Below, in pieces: positions 36,110 through 45,177 of a stretch of DNA of 64,000 nucleotides. The stretch is taken from positions 372,001-436,000 of the forward strand of contig JACJYZ010000004.1 of the NCBI GenBank assembly GCA_020635855.1, given 5' to 3'. Source of the DNA: Flavobacteriales bacterium (lineage in GTDB: Bacteria > Bacteroidota > Bacteroidia > JACJYZ01). The translations under genes and the position numbers were made by a program. The notes beneath the pieces are model-generated. The model was not told the DNA's origin, made no database searches, and saw nothing but the letters and a program-made list of their open reading frames with translations. The first letter of the stretch is position 1; every line of letters begins with the position of its first letter.

Positions 36110-37063
36110 TCAGTTAACTTGAATGATGCCATTCCGGATGGATGCGATTTTTTCCGATACCATTTTAAGTGTGGCATTATCCATGGGAGGTGTACCCCCT
36201 CCGTTGATCGTGGTCACTCCGGCATTGTTGTCGGTTTCCGTTGTAACTGCTGAAACTTCGCCGGAGGCATTTTTCTTGAATGTATTATCCAGATCCACAA
36301 GTTGAAGCAATATTTCGTTCACCTTTTCATCTTCCTTGTTGGCCTCCAGTAAACCGATGAGGTTCTGCAGTGAACTGTGTTGGTCGGAGATCCGGCTTTT
36401 GATCTGCTCATTGTTGCCGGCCTGGTTGGCCAGTTGTGAAGAAACATACAGGCCTTCAATCCAACCACCGGCAATCACCAGGCAAGACATGTTGTAACGT
36501 TCACTTTCTTTCAGGTAGCTATCGGATGTCCAATAGGCATCGCTGATGATCTCCATGACTGAATCGCGGTTGTCTTTGTTACGCTCCAGACGATCTACGG
36601 TTTGATCATCAAAGGCACCCGAAATTCCCAGCATCTCAGAAAGCTTCCTGACACAGCTGAGATACAGGAGTGATTCCTGGGCCTGATCAAACATGCTGGT
36701 ATAACTCAGGTCTGCACCATAGATGCCCAGGTTAAGTGCCTGTTGATAAGAGGTGGCATATTTGTCCCTGTTGTCGATCGGGTTCAACAAATCCGCATTG
36801 TATACCGCACCCGCATTTTTAATGAGCACGGCCATTTCCAGCGGAGAAGGAATCGCGTAAAAAATCTTGCGGGTGTTCTCATCCATCTTCTGCTTGCTCT
36901 CATCCACTGCGGCATCCGGCGTATCCATGTTGTCATCCATGGTATCATTGCCGTTACCGGTACAAGCTGCCAACATGGTGAAGAGCAACATAAACAGGGA
37001 GATGTTTATGCTCTTTCTGCTGTAGATTTTCGTCGTGGTTTTTCTCAACATATTGATTTTCAT
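36110..37063 (-). CDS. Probable lipoprotein of unknown function
   Basis: 317 residues from ATG 37063 (37051 is an alternative). A membrane segment ends in the lipobox LAAC, followed by an acidic region, then a helical body of ~230 residues rich in charged and aromatic residues (AIPSPLEMAVLIKNAG, SYTSMFDQAQESLLYLS, ESERYNMSCLVIAGGWIEGL). A Thr/Asn/Gly-rich hinge near residue 285 precedes a short C-terminal helix. No enzymatic motif. Paired with the exported protein gene downstream. An outer-membrane or periplasmic lipoprotein is likely; role unknown. Confidence 0.72.
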   Translation of the reverse strand: MKINMLRKTTTKIYSRKSINISLFMLLFTMLAACTGNGNDTMDDNMDTPDAAVDESKQKMDENTRKIFYAIPSPLEMAVLIKNAGAVYNADLLNPIDNRDKYATSYQQALNLGIYGADLSYTSMFDQAQESLLYLSCVRKLSEMLGISGAFDDQTVDRLERNKDNRDSVMEIISDAYWTSDSYLKESERYNMSCLVIAGGWIEGLYVSSQLANQAGNNEQIKSRISDQHSSLQNLIGLLEANKEDEKVNEILLQLVDLDNTFKKNASGEVSAVTTETDNNAGVTTINGGGTPPMDNATLKMVSEKIASIRNGIIQVN

Positions 37064-37145
37064 ATTCAATGCGGTTTGTCTAAACAAACGTACATAATTT
37101 TTTAGTCATGCAAACAGAGTCAAAGGCTTTCGGCACGTCCCTCCG

Positions 37146-39926
37146 TCAATGGGCTTCCAACCAGTTGCGACCTTCGCCCATTTCAACCACCACCGGTATG
37201 TTCATCGGCAGTGCATTTTGCATCCTACTACGAACAATTTCTCTCAAGGATTCAATTTCCTCCAAATTGGCATCAAAAATCAATTCATCATGAACCTGCA
37301 GGATCATTTTACTCCGAAGGTTCTTCTGTTGGAGATCATGATGGATGGCGATCATGGCCACCTTGATCATATCCGCAGCAGAACCCTGAACAGGTGCATT
37401 GATCGCATTTCGTTCCGCGAACCCCCTGACCACGGCATTGCCTGAAAGGATGTCTTTCAGGTAGCGTCGCCTTCCCAGCATCGTTTGTACGTATCCGTTT
37501 TTTCTTGCAAACTCGATGGTATCATCCATGTAGCTCTTGATGCGCGGATATTTGGCAAAGTACTGTTCGATGATGGCAGCCGCTTCCTTGCGCGGTATGT
37601 TCAGCCGCTGGGCCAACCCAAAAGCTGATATACCATAAATGATACCAAAGTTGACCATCTTCGCCTTCCTTCTCATTTCAGAGGTCACCTCTTCCTGTGT
37701 TACTTCGAACACCCTGGCTGCCGTTGCCGCGTGAATATCCCGGCCTTCCCTGAAAGCCTCGGTCATGGCTTCATCTCCGCTGAGTTCGGCGAAAATCCGA
37801 AGCTCAATTTGGGAATAGTCAGCTGACAGCAGGCAGAAATTCTCATCACGTGCCACAAACGCTTTCCTGATTTCCCTGCCGCGTTCCGTCCTAATCGGTA
37901 TGTTCTGAAGGTTGGGATTATCTGAGCTGAGCCTGCCGGTTGCTGCCACCACCTGGTTAAAAGAAGTATGAATCCTGCCTGTCCTGGGATGAATCATGGA
38001 AGGGAGCGGATCCACATATGTGTTCTTCAGTTTTTGCAGTTCGCGGTAGGTGAGGATCTGCTCTACGACCGGGTTTTCCGATGCGAGCTTGGCCAGCACT
38101 TCTTCATTGGTGGAGTATTGGCCGCTTTTGGTTTTCTTCGGTTTGGGGGTGATGCCCATCCTATCGAACAACACTTCTCCTACCTGTTTGGGTGAAGATA
38201 TGTTAAAAGATCCGCCGGCGGTTTCATATATCTTGTCCTGCATGTTCAGGATGTCCTCTTTCAATTCCTTCCCCAGGTTCACCAGAACTTCGGGATCCAC
38301 GCGGATGCCTTCCGATTCCATGGATGCCAATACAGGTACAAGCGGCGTTTCCACTTCCCAGAAGAGTTTCTCGGTGCCTTCGTCTTTCAGCATGGGTTCG
38401 AACTTGCCGCGCAACTGAAGGGTGATGTCTGCGTCTTCGCATGCGTAATCAGATACCAATGCCGGTTCCACATCCTGCATATTTTTTTGATGCTTACCCT
38501 TTTCTCCGATCAGCGTGGTGATGGAAATGGGCCTGTACTGCAGGTAGGTCTCCGAGAGGAAATCCATGTTATGTCGTTGATCCGGCTGAATCAGGTAGTG
38601 GGCGATCATGGTATCGAACAGGGGCCCTCGTACGGTAATGCCATATCCCCTGAGGATGGAAATGTCATACTTGAGGTTCTGCCCGGTTTTGCCGATTGCG
38701 TTGTTTTCAAGCACCTCTTTGAATACATTCACCCGTTGTTCTGCAGCTGCTCTGTCTGCCTGAACCGGCACATAATATGCCTCTCCCGGTTTCCATGAAA
38801 ACGACATCCCTACCAGTTGTGCGGTCAATGTATCCAGGCCTGTGGTTTCGGTATCGAAACAGAAAGTTGGCAGCACAGATAATTCCTTTGCGAGATTGGA
38901 TATCGCCTCTTCGCTTTCCACCAAGGTATACCTGTGCGATTCGGTATCAATGGTTTTCAGCTGCACCAGTGCCGCGGGTTCGGGTTCTCCTTCCGCATCG
39001 AAAAGTCCGGGTTGATGGGACTGGGACTCCGGTGCTTTACCGGCCGTCACCTGCAATTCTTTTCCGAACACCCGTTTGGCCAGGTTTCGGAACTCAAGTT
39101 CGGCAAACACCTGGGTGAGCTGTTCTTCATCAGGAGCCTCCAGTTGTAAATCTTCCGGATCAAATGGAACAGGAACATCGGTGATGATGGTGGCGAGTTT
39201 TTTTGACATCAATGCCTGATCTGCGTGTGTCTCCACCCGTTCCTTGAGTTTGCCTTTCAACTCACCCGCATGGCTGATGAGGTTCTCGATGCTGTCGTAT
39301 TTACCGATCAGGTCTTTTGCGGTTTTCTCGCCCACTCCGGGAATACCGGGAATATTGTCCACCTGATCTCCCCACAAACCCAGGATGTCAATTACCTGAA
39401 GAGGTTCTTTCACGCCGAAGTTCTTCAACACTTCCGGTATCCCCCATATCTCCGCACCATTGCCGAAGCGAGCCGGTTTATAGATATGTATTTTGTCGGT
39501 TACCAGCTGTGCGAAATCCTTATCGGGTGTAACCATATACACATCGAAGCCTTCCTTTTCTGCCCTGCGTGCCAGGGTACCGATGATGTCATCCGCTTCG
39601 TAGCCGTCTGCTTTCAGTACCGGAATGCGAAATCCTTCCGCGATCTTTTCGATCCAGGGAAGCGCATTGCCGATGTCTTCGGGCATGGCCTCCCGGTTGG
39701 CCTTATAGGCGGTAAAATCCTCATGCCTTGTGGTAGGTGCGGCCGTATCAAAAGCAATGGCGATGTGGGTGGGTTTTTCTTTCTGAAGAAGGTCCAGCAA
39801 TGTGGTGGTAAACCCGAATGAAGCGGAGGTGTTCATGCCCCTTGAATTCACCCTGGGGTTCTTACTAAAAGCAAAGTAGGCCCTGTAGATCAGGGCCATC
39901 GCGTCCAACAGGAAAAGTTTTTTCAT
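37146..39926 (-). CDS. polA: DNA polymerase I
   Basis: 926 residues, full length. 5'-3' exonuclease domain (1-290; DAMALIYRAYFAF, DKDFAQLV, GIPGVGEKTA), 3'-5' exonuclease domain with the metal motif DTETT and Tyr-x3-Asp YACEDAD, so proofreading looks intact, and the polymerase domain with motif A (SADYSQIELRIFAE), motif B (RRKAKMVNFGIIYG) and motif C (LQVHDELI). ATG at 39926, 7 bases after the M28 gene's stop. It replaces RNA primers and repairs DNA. Confidence 0.98.
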   Translation of the reverse strand: MKKLFLLDAMALIYRAYFAFSKNPRVNSRGMNTSASFGFTTTLLDLLQKEKPTHIAIAFDTAAPTTRHEDFTAYKANREAMPEDIGNALPWIEKIAEGFRIPVLKADGYEADDIIGTLARRAEKEGFDVYMVTPDKDFAQLVTDKIHIYKPARFGNGAEIWGIPEVLKNFGVKEPLQVIDILGLWGDQVDNIPGIPGVGEKTAKDLIGKYDSIENLISHAGELKGKLKERVETHADQALMSKKLATIITDVPVPFDPEDLQLEAPDEEQLTQVFAELEFRNLAKRVFGKELQVTAGKAPESQSHQPGLFDAEGEPEPAALVQLKTIDTESHRYTLVESEEAISNLAKELSVLPTFCFDTETTGLDTLTAQLVGMSFSWKPGEAYYVPVQADRAAAEQRVNVFKEVLENNAIGKTGQNLKYDISILRGYGITVRGPLFDTMIAHYLIQPDQRHNMDFLSETYLQYRPISITTLIGEKGKHQKNMQDVEPALVSDYACEDADITLQLRGKFEPMLKDEGTEKLFWEVETPLVPVLASMESEGIRVDPEVLVNLGKELKEDILNMQDKIYETAGGSFNISSPKQVGEVLFDRMGITPKPKKTKSGQYSTNEEVLAKLASENPVVEQILTYRELQKLKNTYVDPLPSMIHPRTGRIHTSFNQVVAATGRLSSDNPNLQNIPIRTERGREIRKAFVARDENFCLLSADYSQIELRIFAELSGDEAMTEAFREGRDIHAATAARVFEVTQEEVTSEMRRKAKMVNFGIIYGISAFGLAQRLNIPRKEAAAIIEQYFAKYPRIKSYMDDTIEFARKNGYVQTMLGRRRYLKDILSGNAVVRGFAERNAINAPVQGSAADMIKVAMIAIHHDLQQKNLRSKMILQVHDELIFDANLEEIESLREIVRSRMQNALPMNIPVVVEMGEGRNWLEAH

Positions 39927-39933
39927 GTGTGTA

Positions 39934-40953
39934 TTATTGTTCCCGGTAGATCACTTCCAGGAGGGTTTGTCCGACCGATCTCAAGGTGGCCTTATCTATG
40001 CCGCTCAAGTCATCTGCATGTGTGTGCCAGTTAGGGCCGAAATAGTGACCGGTTTGCGGATCGTATTCGATGATGTCAATGGTGGGAATTCCGCCCCACT
40101 CGTTCAAAAATGTATGGTCGTCTGTTACGGCGGGTGCGTTCTGGAAAAGGAAGCGATCGGAAAACCCGGCTTTCGATGCGGTCTGCCATACTTTGTTCAC
40201 CACTGATTCGGCGTAGTACATGGATACGCCTTCACGGGCAAAACGTGCATCCTTTCCGCCAACCAGGTTCACCACAATGCCATACCGATGGGATGCGCCG
40301 ATGGGATACTTGTTTCTGGACCAGTACTGCGCACCGAGGCAATAGAATTCGGAGGCCTGTTCAGGATTCTCCGGATCCGTTTGTCCCTGATCCTGTAAAT
40401 CCAGGAAAAGGAGATCCACGCCTACGGGTGGCATCTGCGTTTGCATGGCTCGGGCCAGCTCGAGTAATATCGCCGTTCCGCTTCCGCCGTCATTGGCACC
40501 CGGAATGGGCTGATCCCGGAGTGTGCTGTCTCTTTCTTCATCGGCCCATGCGCGGGTATCCCAGTGAGCAACGATAAGAATCCGTTGGTGAAGATCCGGA
40601 GCAACAGATGCGATGATGTTGGTCAGTGGAAGTGAATCGCCCTTGAAGCCCGGCATTTTTGCACGCTGCACCTCCACATCACAGCCCAACCTGGCCAGTG
40701 TGGTTTCCAGGAAGTGCGCGCAAGAATCATGTGATGTTGAATTCGGGACACGGGGGCCGAAAGCTACCTGCCGTGCCACCCAGTCATACGCCGAATCTGC
40801 ATTGAAGACAGGAACGGTTACCTGGTTCCATGCCGCATCCGCTTCTGCTTTCTGATCCTTATCCGATTCCTTCTGCCCGCCACATCCGCATGCAATGACC
40901 AATGAGGTCAACATGCAACCCGTGAGGAATGGCTTCAGGATTCCTGGCTCCAT
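39934..40953 (-). CDS. M28-family lipoprotein (glutaminyl cyclase-like) with altered active-site residue
   Basis: 339 residues. A lipobox near residue 22 (VIACGCGG) makes it a lipoprotein. The M28 alpha/beta fold has the metal ligands His130 (VAHWD) and Asp155 (GANDGGSG). At the next conserved site the family usually has Glu-Glu or Glu-Asp, general base then metal ligand; here the sequence is DLQDQG, that is Gln187-Asp188. Overlaps the cysS 3' end by 19 bases and precedes polA by 7, so it is part of cysS-M28-polA. Either an inactive or altered enzyme, or the base is supplied elsewhere. Confidence 0.82.
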   Translation of the reverse strand: MEPGILKPFLTGCMLTSLVIACGCGGQKESDKDQKAEADAAWNQVTVPVFNADSAYDWVARQVAFGPRVPNSTSHDSCAHFLETTLARLGCDVEVQRAKMPGFKGDSLPLTNIIASVAPDLHQRILIVAHWDTRAWADEERDSTLRDQPIPGANDGGSGTAILLELARAMQTQMPPVGVDLLFLDLQDQGQTDPENPEQASEFYCLGAQYWSRNKYPIGASHRYGIVVNLVGGKDARFAREGVSMYYAESVVNKVWQTASKAGFSDRFLFQNAPAVTDDHTFLNEWGGIPTIDIIEYDPQTGHYFGPNWHTHADDLSGIDKATLRSVGQTLLEVIYREQ

Positions 40954-42404
40954 GTTGAACCTTCTTTGCTGTCTTTGATGATGATGTGCAAGTCAGACAA
41001 CCGGTCGCGAATCCGGTCGGAAGTAGCGAAGTCTTTTTCATCCCTTGCACTTTTCCTCAGGTCGAGAATGAGGTGCATCAGGCCATCGACGACTTGCTGG
41101 TTGGCACCACTGCCTTCGGGAACCAATCCGAGTACATCAAAGGCGGCCTCATGCATGAGTGCCTTCAGCGCGTCCTTATCTTCGGCCGAGATCTTCATTT
41201 TTCCATCTGCGGTTGAGTTGATGATCCTGACTGCCTCGAACAAAACCGAAATAGCCACAGGGCTGTTGAAGTCATCATGCAACGCAGCAAAACATTTATC
41301 CCTGAGGTCTTTTACATCAACTTCGGATGCATCCGACACAGGCAGATCAGGGATCTTCCGGATCGCTTCCATCAATTTTCGCAAACCTTTTTCCGCAGCC
41401 TGCAGGGCTTCATTGGAAAAGTCCAGTGTACTGCGGTAATGTGCCTGGAGGATAAAGAACCGGATGGTCATCGGGGCATAGGGCTGTTCCAGCATGGGAT
41501 GTTCTCCTGTGAAGAAGGCTTCCATGGTGATGAAGTTCCCGAGGGATTTTCCCATTTTCTGTCCACCGATGGTGATCAGGTTGTTGTGCAGCCAGTACTT
41601 GGCCGGAGTAACGCCGTAGCAAGCGGTTGACTGTGCAATCTCATTCTCATGGTGGGGGTAGAGCAGGTCCATACCGCCACCGTGTATATCGAAATGTTCT
41701 CCAAGATATTTGGCGCTCATTGAGGAGCACTCTAGGTGCCATCCGGGGAAACCGTCACTCCAGGGTGAAGGCCATCGCATGATGTGTTCGGGTTTGGCTT
41801 TGATCCACAGGGCGAAATCTCCCGGGAATTTTTTTTCCTGCTGACCCTGGAGATCACGTGTATTGGCAAGCAGGTCTTCCAGCACCCGGCCGGAGAGTCC
41901 GCCATAGTTACCCGACGCCGCATATTTGCGCACATCGAAGTAGACGGATCCGTTCACTTCGTAAGCCAACCCTTTTTTCAGGATGGTCTGTACCATTTCG
42001 ATCTGTTCAATGATATGACCGGATGCATGCGGCTCAATGCTGGGTGGCAGCGTGTTCATTGCCGCCATGATCTGATGGTACCGGTTGGTATAGTATTGAA
42101 CAACTTCCATCGGTTCCACCTGTTCGGTGCGTGCTTTCTTCCCTATCTTGTCTTCACCTTCATCCGCATCATTCTCGAGGTGCCCTACATCCGTGATGTT
42201 CCGCACATAACGAACCTTGTAGCCTGCATGACGCAACACGCGGAAGACCAAATCAAATGCAACGGCCGAACGTGCGTGTCCGAGGTGGGCATCTCCGTAC
42301 ACAGTGGGGCCGCACACGTACATGCCTACGTGCGGAGGTGTGAGTGGTTCAAAAACTTCGCGGCTTCTGCTGATCGTGTTGTAAACAAATAATTCCCCTG
42401 ACAT
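40935..42404 (-). CDS. cysS: Cysteinyl-tRNA synthetase
   Basis: Charges tRNA-Cys; monomeric class I enzyme. 489 residues. Zinc and HIGH region MYVCGPTVYGDAHLGHAR, the WHLECSSMSAKYLG zinc segment, and KMSKS-type GQKMGKSLGNF. The C-terminus has the DALR domain and the expected helical end. Start at ATG 42404; a TTG at 42413 is less likely. First in the cysS-M28-polA run. Confidence 0.97.
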   Translation of the reverse strand: MSGELFVYNTISRSREVFEPLTPPHVGMYVCGPTVYGDAHLGHARSAVAFDLVFRVLRHAGYKVRYVRNITDVGHLENDADEGEDKIGKKARTEQVEPMEVVQYYTNRYHQIMAAMNTLPPSIEPHASGHIIEQIEMVQTILKKGLAYEVNGSVYFDVRKYAASGNYGGLSGRVLEDLLANTRDLQGQQEKKFPGDFALWIKAKPEHIMRWPSPWSDGFPGWHLECSSMSAKYLGEHFDIHGGGMDLLYPHHENEIAQSTACYGVTPAKYWLHNNLITIGGQKMGKSLGNFITMEAFFTGEHPMLEQPYAPMTIRFFILQAHYRSTLDFSNEALQAAEKGLRKLMEAIRKIPDLPVSDASEVDVKDLRDKCFAALHDDFNSPVAISVLFEAVRIINSTADGKMKISAEDKDALKALMHEAAFDVLGLVPEGSGANQQVVDGLMHLILDLRKSARDEKDFATSDRIRDRLSDLHIIIKDSKEGSTWSQES

Positions 42405-42528
42405 GGTAAGCAAATTAAAATACAGAGATGATGGTAAAAGCCAGCCGGAATAAAACCGCCAACACTTTCACATCCAAAGGAAACAAGAAAATTCGGGATT
42501 CGAAAAAATAAACGCAGCCGGAATCAGG

Positions 42529-43416
42529 CTATTCAACAATTTCTTCCTGGATCAGGATGCCGTTCTTGAAAACAGCGATTCGCTCCAGTTTGTGGCGTTT
42601 TCCGTACTGATAGATCTTACCGTTGATGAGGCGTCCACCTTCAAAATAACCTTCCTTCCAGATCTGTTTGCGTTTGTTGTAGAGCTTGTGATTTCCGGTA
42701 CCGGTAAACACGCCCAGGTCATCTCCTTTTACAACCAACGGAATTTCATTCAGGTGTTCGCTGGATTTATCGATGGCAACCTCCTCCTCTTTCTTTTCCG
42801 GTACTTTCTTCTCAAACACCTTTGTTTTATCGGGGTTGATCTTGCCACCCGAATAATCTTTGATCGATTTGAGGGTGCCATCCGCATAGTATTCTCTTTG
42901 TTCGCCGTCTTCCTTGCCACCGTTCCAATTGCCTTCGATCATGACCTTACCGTTGGGGTGGTAATACACCTGTTTTCCCTGGCGGCGTCCGTTTTCATAA
43001 TTCCATTCGTAAGCCAGGTTGCCGTTTTCGTGGTAGTACTTGTAGGCACCGTCCCATTTCTGATTTTTCCAGAATCCTTCTTCGGAAATTTTACCTGTTT
43101 TGTAGTAGAATTTGGCGTACCCCAGTGGCTTGTCGTCCACGTAGGTGATCTCATTCTTCAGGTTTCCCTCACAATAGTATTGTTTCCAGATGCCCTCTTT
43201 CAGGTTGTCTTTGTATTCACCTTCTTCTACTTTGGTTTCATCTGCACATTTCCATTCCGGATGATCTTTGCCATAGAAAACCCAATGTCCCTGTTTCAGG
43301 TTGCCGGCATCAGTCATGTTCACGGTGTCCCCGACAGCCGCATTCTGAGCCGCGGAGGTACCGAAAATGCTAGATGTGAAAAATCCCAACAGAACGATAA
43401 AGAATCCCCTTTTCAT
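42529..43416 (-). CDS. Exported YwqK/MORN-type repeat protein
   Basis: 295 residues. Signal peptide (KRGFFIVLLGFFTSSIFG) and then repeated units with a GxWKxxYxxGxL pattern (EGIWKQYYCEGNLKNE, EEGFWKNQKWDGAYKYYHEN, GNLAYEWNYENGRRQGKQVY, GEQREYYADGTLK). These MORN/YwqK repeats form beta-hairpin sheets in surface or envelope proteins; some are labelled toxin-antitoxin YwqK antitoxins, but no toxin partner is present. A Lys/Glu-rich stretch (~210-225) links to a last unit with the same repeat. ATG at 43416. Confidence 0.8.
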   Translation of the reverse strand: MKRGFFIVLLGFFTSSIFGTSAAQNAAVGDTVNMTDAGNLKQGHWVFYGKDHPEWKCADETKVEEGEYKDNLKEGIWKQYYCEGNLKNEITYVDDKPLGYAKFYYKTGKISEEGFWKNQKWDGAYKYYHENGNLAYEWNYENGRRQGKQVYYHPNGKVMIEGNWNGGKEDGEQREYYADGTLKSIKDYSGGKINPDKTKVFEKKVPEKKEEEVAIDKSSEHLNEIPLVVKGDDLGVFTGTGNHKLYNKRKQIWKEGYFEGGRLINGKIYQYGKRHKLERIAVFKNGILIQEEIVE

Positions 43417-43600
43417 GTTTCTTGACTTCTGGATCAAGTTCGGACTTTAGCAAGTTGCGTTTTTTTTATGTCGAAACGCCACCAAACGGTATACGGAGGT
43501 TACGGTGCGAAGTTATTTACTTTAGATCAAATACATGACCTACCCGACAAATATGCTAAAATTTGCAATAGGTGCTTTCCCGAGGGGGTGAATTAACAAT

Positions 43601-44554
43601 TTATTTCTGATGGGCAGCCAGCACCATCGGGAGATGGGTAAGCATGTCATCCACCATTTCGTTCAGTCCATACCCGGGGGTCCAGTTCCAATCATTCCTC
43701 GCGACAGTGTCATCAATGGAGGCAGGCCATCCGTCAGCGATGGCCTGGCGATGATCCGGTGCATAGGTGCAAACAAACTCGGGGATTCGCTTTTGAATGC
43801 CTGCCGCCAGTTCACCCGGGGTAAAGCTCATGGCCGTTACATTGTAGGAAGACCAGATGGAAATTTTATCGGCCGGCGCATCCATCAGGGAAAGGGTGGC
43901 ATGCACCGCATCCGGCATGTACATCATGGGAAGCATGCTGCCTTCTTTCAAAAAAGACGCATAGGAATGACTCTTTAAAGCGCCGTGAAAAATGTGAACG
44001 GCATAATCCGTTGTACCACCACCCGGCATCGTTTTGTACCCGATCAATCCCGGGTATCGTATGCCCCGCACATCTACCCCGAACTTGTTGTGGTAGTATT
44101 CACACCATCTTTCTCCGGCCAGTTTACCAACACCGTATATGGTGTTCGGTTCGGTAATGGCATGCTGGGGCACCTGTTGTTTGGGTGTGGTTGGACCGAA
44201 CACGGCAATGGAACTGGGCCAGAAGACCTTTTTGATCCGCCCTTCCTTTGCCAGGTCAAGTACGTTGAACAATCCTTCCATGTTCAACCGCCATGCAAAA
44301 GCCGGATTTTTTTCCGCTACAGCCGATAGCAAAGCCGCCAACAAATAGATCTGGGTGATCCCGTGTTTCTGAACAACTTCCAGCAAACGATCTTTATCCA
44401 ATACATCCAGATGTTCAAACAACATCTCCTGCCCGGTCCCGGGATCCTTGATATCTGAACACACCACCCGGTCTTCACCGAACCTGGCCCTCAAACCTTC
44501 CGCCAACTCTTCACCCAGTTGTCCGGAAGAACCTATAATCAAAACTTTTTCCAT
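43601..44554 (-). CDS. L-threonine 3-dehydrogenase, SDR (epimerase) type
   Basis: 317 residues with an NAD-binding GSSGQLGEELAEG at the N-terminus, a PSSIAVFGP catalytic Ser region, and the Tyr-x3-Lys pair in YGVGK. The IRYPGLIGYKTMPGGGTTDYAV segment matches the UDP-sugar-epimerase-like threonine dehydrogenase seen in Flavobacterium-type organisms. It would oxidise threonine to 2-amino-3-ketobutyrate. A generic NAD-dependent epimerase is the fallback. Start at ATG 44554 after a good -7 box; a GTG at 44566 is an alternative. Confidence 0.82.
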   Translation of the reverse strand: MEKVLIIGSSGQLGEELAEGLRARFGEDRVVCSDIKDPGTGQEMLFEHLDVLDKDRLLEVVQKHGITQIYLLAALLSAVAEKNPAFAWRLNMEGLFNVLDLAKEGRIKKVFWPSSIAVFGPTTPKQQVPQHAITEPNTIYGVGKLAGERWCEYYHNKFGVDVRGIRYPGLIGYKTMPGGGTTDYAVHIFHGALKSHSYASFLKEGSMLPMMYMPDAVHATLSLMDAPADKISIWSSYNVTAMSFTPGELAAGIQKRIPEFVCTYAPDHRQAIADGWPASIDDTVARNDWNWTPGYGLNEMVDDMLTHLPMVLAAHQK

Positions 44555-44574
44555 GTTACACGACACTTTGAGGG

Positions 44575-44582
44575 CAAATGTA
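44575..44582 (-). promoter_or_regulatory. -7 promoter element of the threonine dehydrogenase gene
   Basis: TACATTTG on the minus strand (CAAATGTA on plus), perfect TAnnTTTG match, 20 bases before the ATG at 44554. Confidence 0.5.
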
Positions 44583-44656
44583 GAATTTTAGGCATAAGGT
44601 GTAAATACGAATTCCGTTATCTTTACGAAGTTCAAAATACCCAGACTTCCTAAGAC

Positions 44657-45172
44657 ATGAAGCCAAAGACACCGAAAGATTCTCTTGCCATCCTCACGGA
44701 GATCGTGCTTCCGAATGAAACCAACGCCCTTGATAACCTGATGGGCGGACAGTTGCTTCACTGGATGGATATTGCCGCCGCCATTGCTGCCCACCGTCAC
44801 AGCGGAAGGGTTGTGGTTACCGCGTCCGTTAACCATGTATCGTTTACCAATCCTATCCGGAAAGGAGAGATCGTTACACTGGAAGCGAAAGTTTCGCGCG
44901 CATTCACATCTTCCATGGAAGTGTTCATTGATGTGTGGGTAGAAGGTCAGCGCGGAGAAAAGGAAAAGACCAACGAAGCCATATATACTTTTGTCGCAGT
45001 CGATCAACGGGGAAACCCGATCGAGGTACCACCCATCGAGCCTGAAACGGAACTGGAAAAAACACGCTTCGCTGGTGCACTGAGAAGGCGTCAGCTGAGC
45101 CTGATTCTGGGAGGTAAGATGAAACCTGATGATGCCACGGAACTGAAGGCGCTTTTTACCAATACTGATTAA
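44657..45172 (+). CDS. Acyl-CoA thioesterase (hotdog fold)
   Basis: 171 residues. A single hotdog domain with the catalytic region LPNETNALDNLMGGQLLHWM, then AAAIAAHRHSGRVVVTASV and VSFTNPIRKGEIVTLEAKVS, like YciA/cytosolic acyl-CoA hydrolases. Hydrolyses acyl-CoA to free acid; chain-length preference unknown. The C-terminal ~45 residues are a tail after the core. Divergent from tdh; converges with the glycosyltransferase gene with a 5-base gap. A -7-like TATCTTTA at 44618-44625 is one base off consensus. Confidence 0.88.
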   Translation: MKPKTPKDSLAILTEIVLPNETNALDNLMGGQLLHWMDIAAAIAAHRHSGRVVVTASVNHVSFTNPIRKGEIVTLEAKVSRAFTSSMEVFIDVWVEGQRGEKEKTNEAIYTFVAVDQRGNPIEVPPIEPETELEKTRFAGALRRRQLSLILGGKMKPDDATELKALFTNTD

Positions 45173-45177
45173 TGAAG

